Shown piece by piece: positions 57,731 through 57,918 of a stretch of 57,918 bases of DNA; positions within the stretch are counted from its first letter, which is position 1, and every line of letters begins with the position of its first letter. The DNA is from Bacillus manliponensis. GTDB taxonomy: Bacteria; Bacillota; Bacilli; Bacillales; Bacillaceae_G. The notes beneath the pieces were generated by a model. That model was not told where the DNA came from and searched no databases. It saw only the letters and a program-made list of their open reading frames with translations. A program made the position numbers and the translations under genes. Where the stretch lies: assembly GCF_000712595.1 (NCBI RefSeq), contig NZ_JOTN01000023.1, positions 1 through 57,918 of the forward strand, in the 5' to 3' direction.

Positions 57731-57733
57731 TTA

Positions 57734-57761
57734 ATTATATACGTCTTAAAGAATTTTGCAA
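57734..57761 (-). promoter_or_regulatory. Promoter of the ctsR operon
   Basis: Minus strand: TTGCAA (57756-57761), 16-base spacer, perfect TATAAT (57734-57739), four bases upstream of the CtsR operator. Confidence 0.88.
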
Positions 57762-57868
57762 CTTTTTTGCTTCTTCCTCTATCCTAGCCAATTTTTTAGT
57801 GGTTTAATCCGTTTTGAATTATTTTATGAATAATACATATAATGTTGCTTTATTATAAAATAAAACAC

Positions 57869-57898
57869 GAAAAAACCCAAGTCATAATGACTTGGGTT
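57869..57898 (-). terminator. Terminator of the upstream rRNA operon
   Basis: Minus strand: AACCCAAGTC, a 5-base loop, GACTTGGGTT, then TTTTTT ending in C. It begins a few bases after the 5S rRNA 3' end. Confidence 0.92.
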
Positions 57899-57900
57899 AG

Positions 57901-57918
57901 TTGCTTGGCGACGTCCTA
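57901..57918 (-). rRNA. rrf: 5S ribosomal RNA, 3' end (partial)
   Basis: The last 18 bases, read on the minus strand, are TAGGACGTCGCCAAGCAA, the well-known 3' end of Bacillus 5S rRNA. The gene continues beyond the right edge. The exact mature 3' end could be a base or two different. Confidence 0.85.

Overview
The window is a low-GC Firmicute chromosome segment, almost certainly Bacillus and most likely a member of the Bacillus cereus group. This rests on the gene order (ctsR-mcsA-mcsB-clpC through rpoBC, str, S10-spc-alpha, to cwlD-salA-gerD-kbaA-pdaB), on protein sequences that closely match remembered B. cereus group proteins, on strong AGGAGG ribosome binding sites and on sigma-A promoters of TTGACA/TATAAT type. 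I cannot name the species. Apart from pdaB and gerD every gene lies on the minus strand, so the natural reading direction is from the right edge to the left.

The segment fills the gap between two rRNA operons that point the same way. The last 18 bases are the 3' end of a 5S rRNA, followed by its terminator. The first 60 bases hold a near-consensus promoter firing leftwards out of the window, as expected for the next rRNA operon. From right to left the genes are: the CtsR heat-shock operon (ctsR, mcsA, mcsB, clpC) with radA and disA; yacL, ispD, ispF and gltX; the T-box-controlled cysE-cysS-mrnC-rlmB-rae1 operon; sigH; rpmG-secE-nusG; rplK-rplA; rplJ-rplL; rsmC; rpoB-rpoC; the str operon (rpsL, rpsG, fusA, tuf); the long S10-spc-alpha cluster (rpsJ to rplQ, including secY, adk, map, infA and rpoA); the ECF transporter module (ecfA1, ecfA2, ecfT) with truA; rplM-rpsI; and a sporulation and germination group (ybaK-like, cwlD, salA, gerD, kbaA, pdaB) ending in a small hypothetical gene.

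Together these genes supply about 30 ribosomal proteins, the core RNA polymerase subunits, elongation factors, the Sec channel core (SecY and SecE), two aminoacyl-tRNA synthetases, cysteine and isoprenoid precursor enzymes, protein quality control, c-di-AMP synthesis, the first sporulation sigma factor, and spore cortex and germination functions. I find no insertion sequence, prophage, CRISPR array or defence island.

Most of the non-routine content is regulatory RNA. The best-supported items are a T-box, the L10 and L13 leaders, and two copies of an L1-rRNA-like element placed just before rplK and rplA. Less understood are a strongly folded leader before rpsL, where Bacillus subtilis has the L7Ae-like gene rplGB/ybxF but this genome has no gene, and a nusG Shine-Dalgarno sequence separated from the start codon by a small hairpin. 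Several other intercistronic hairpins have no assigned role. I see no clear new protein-coding system.
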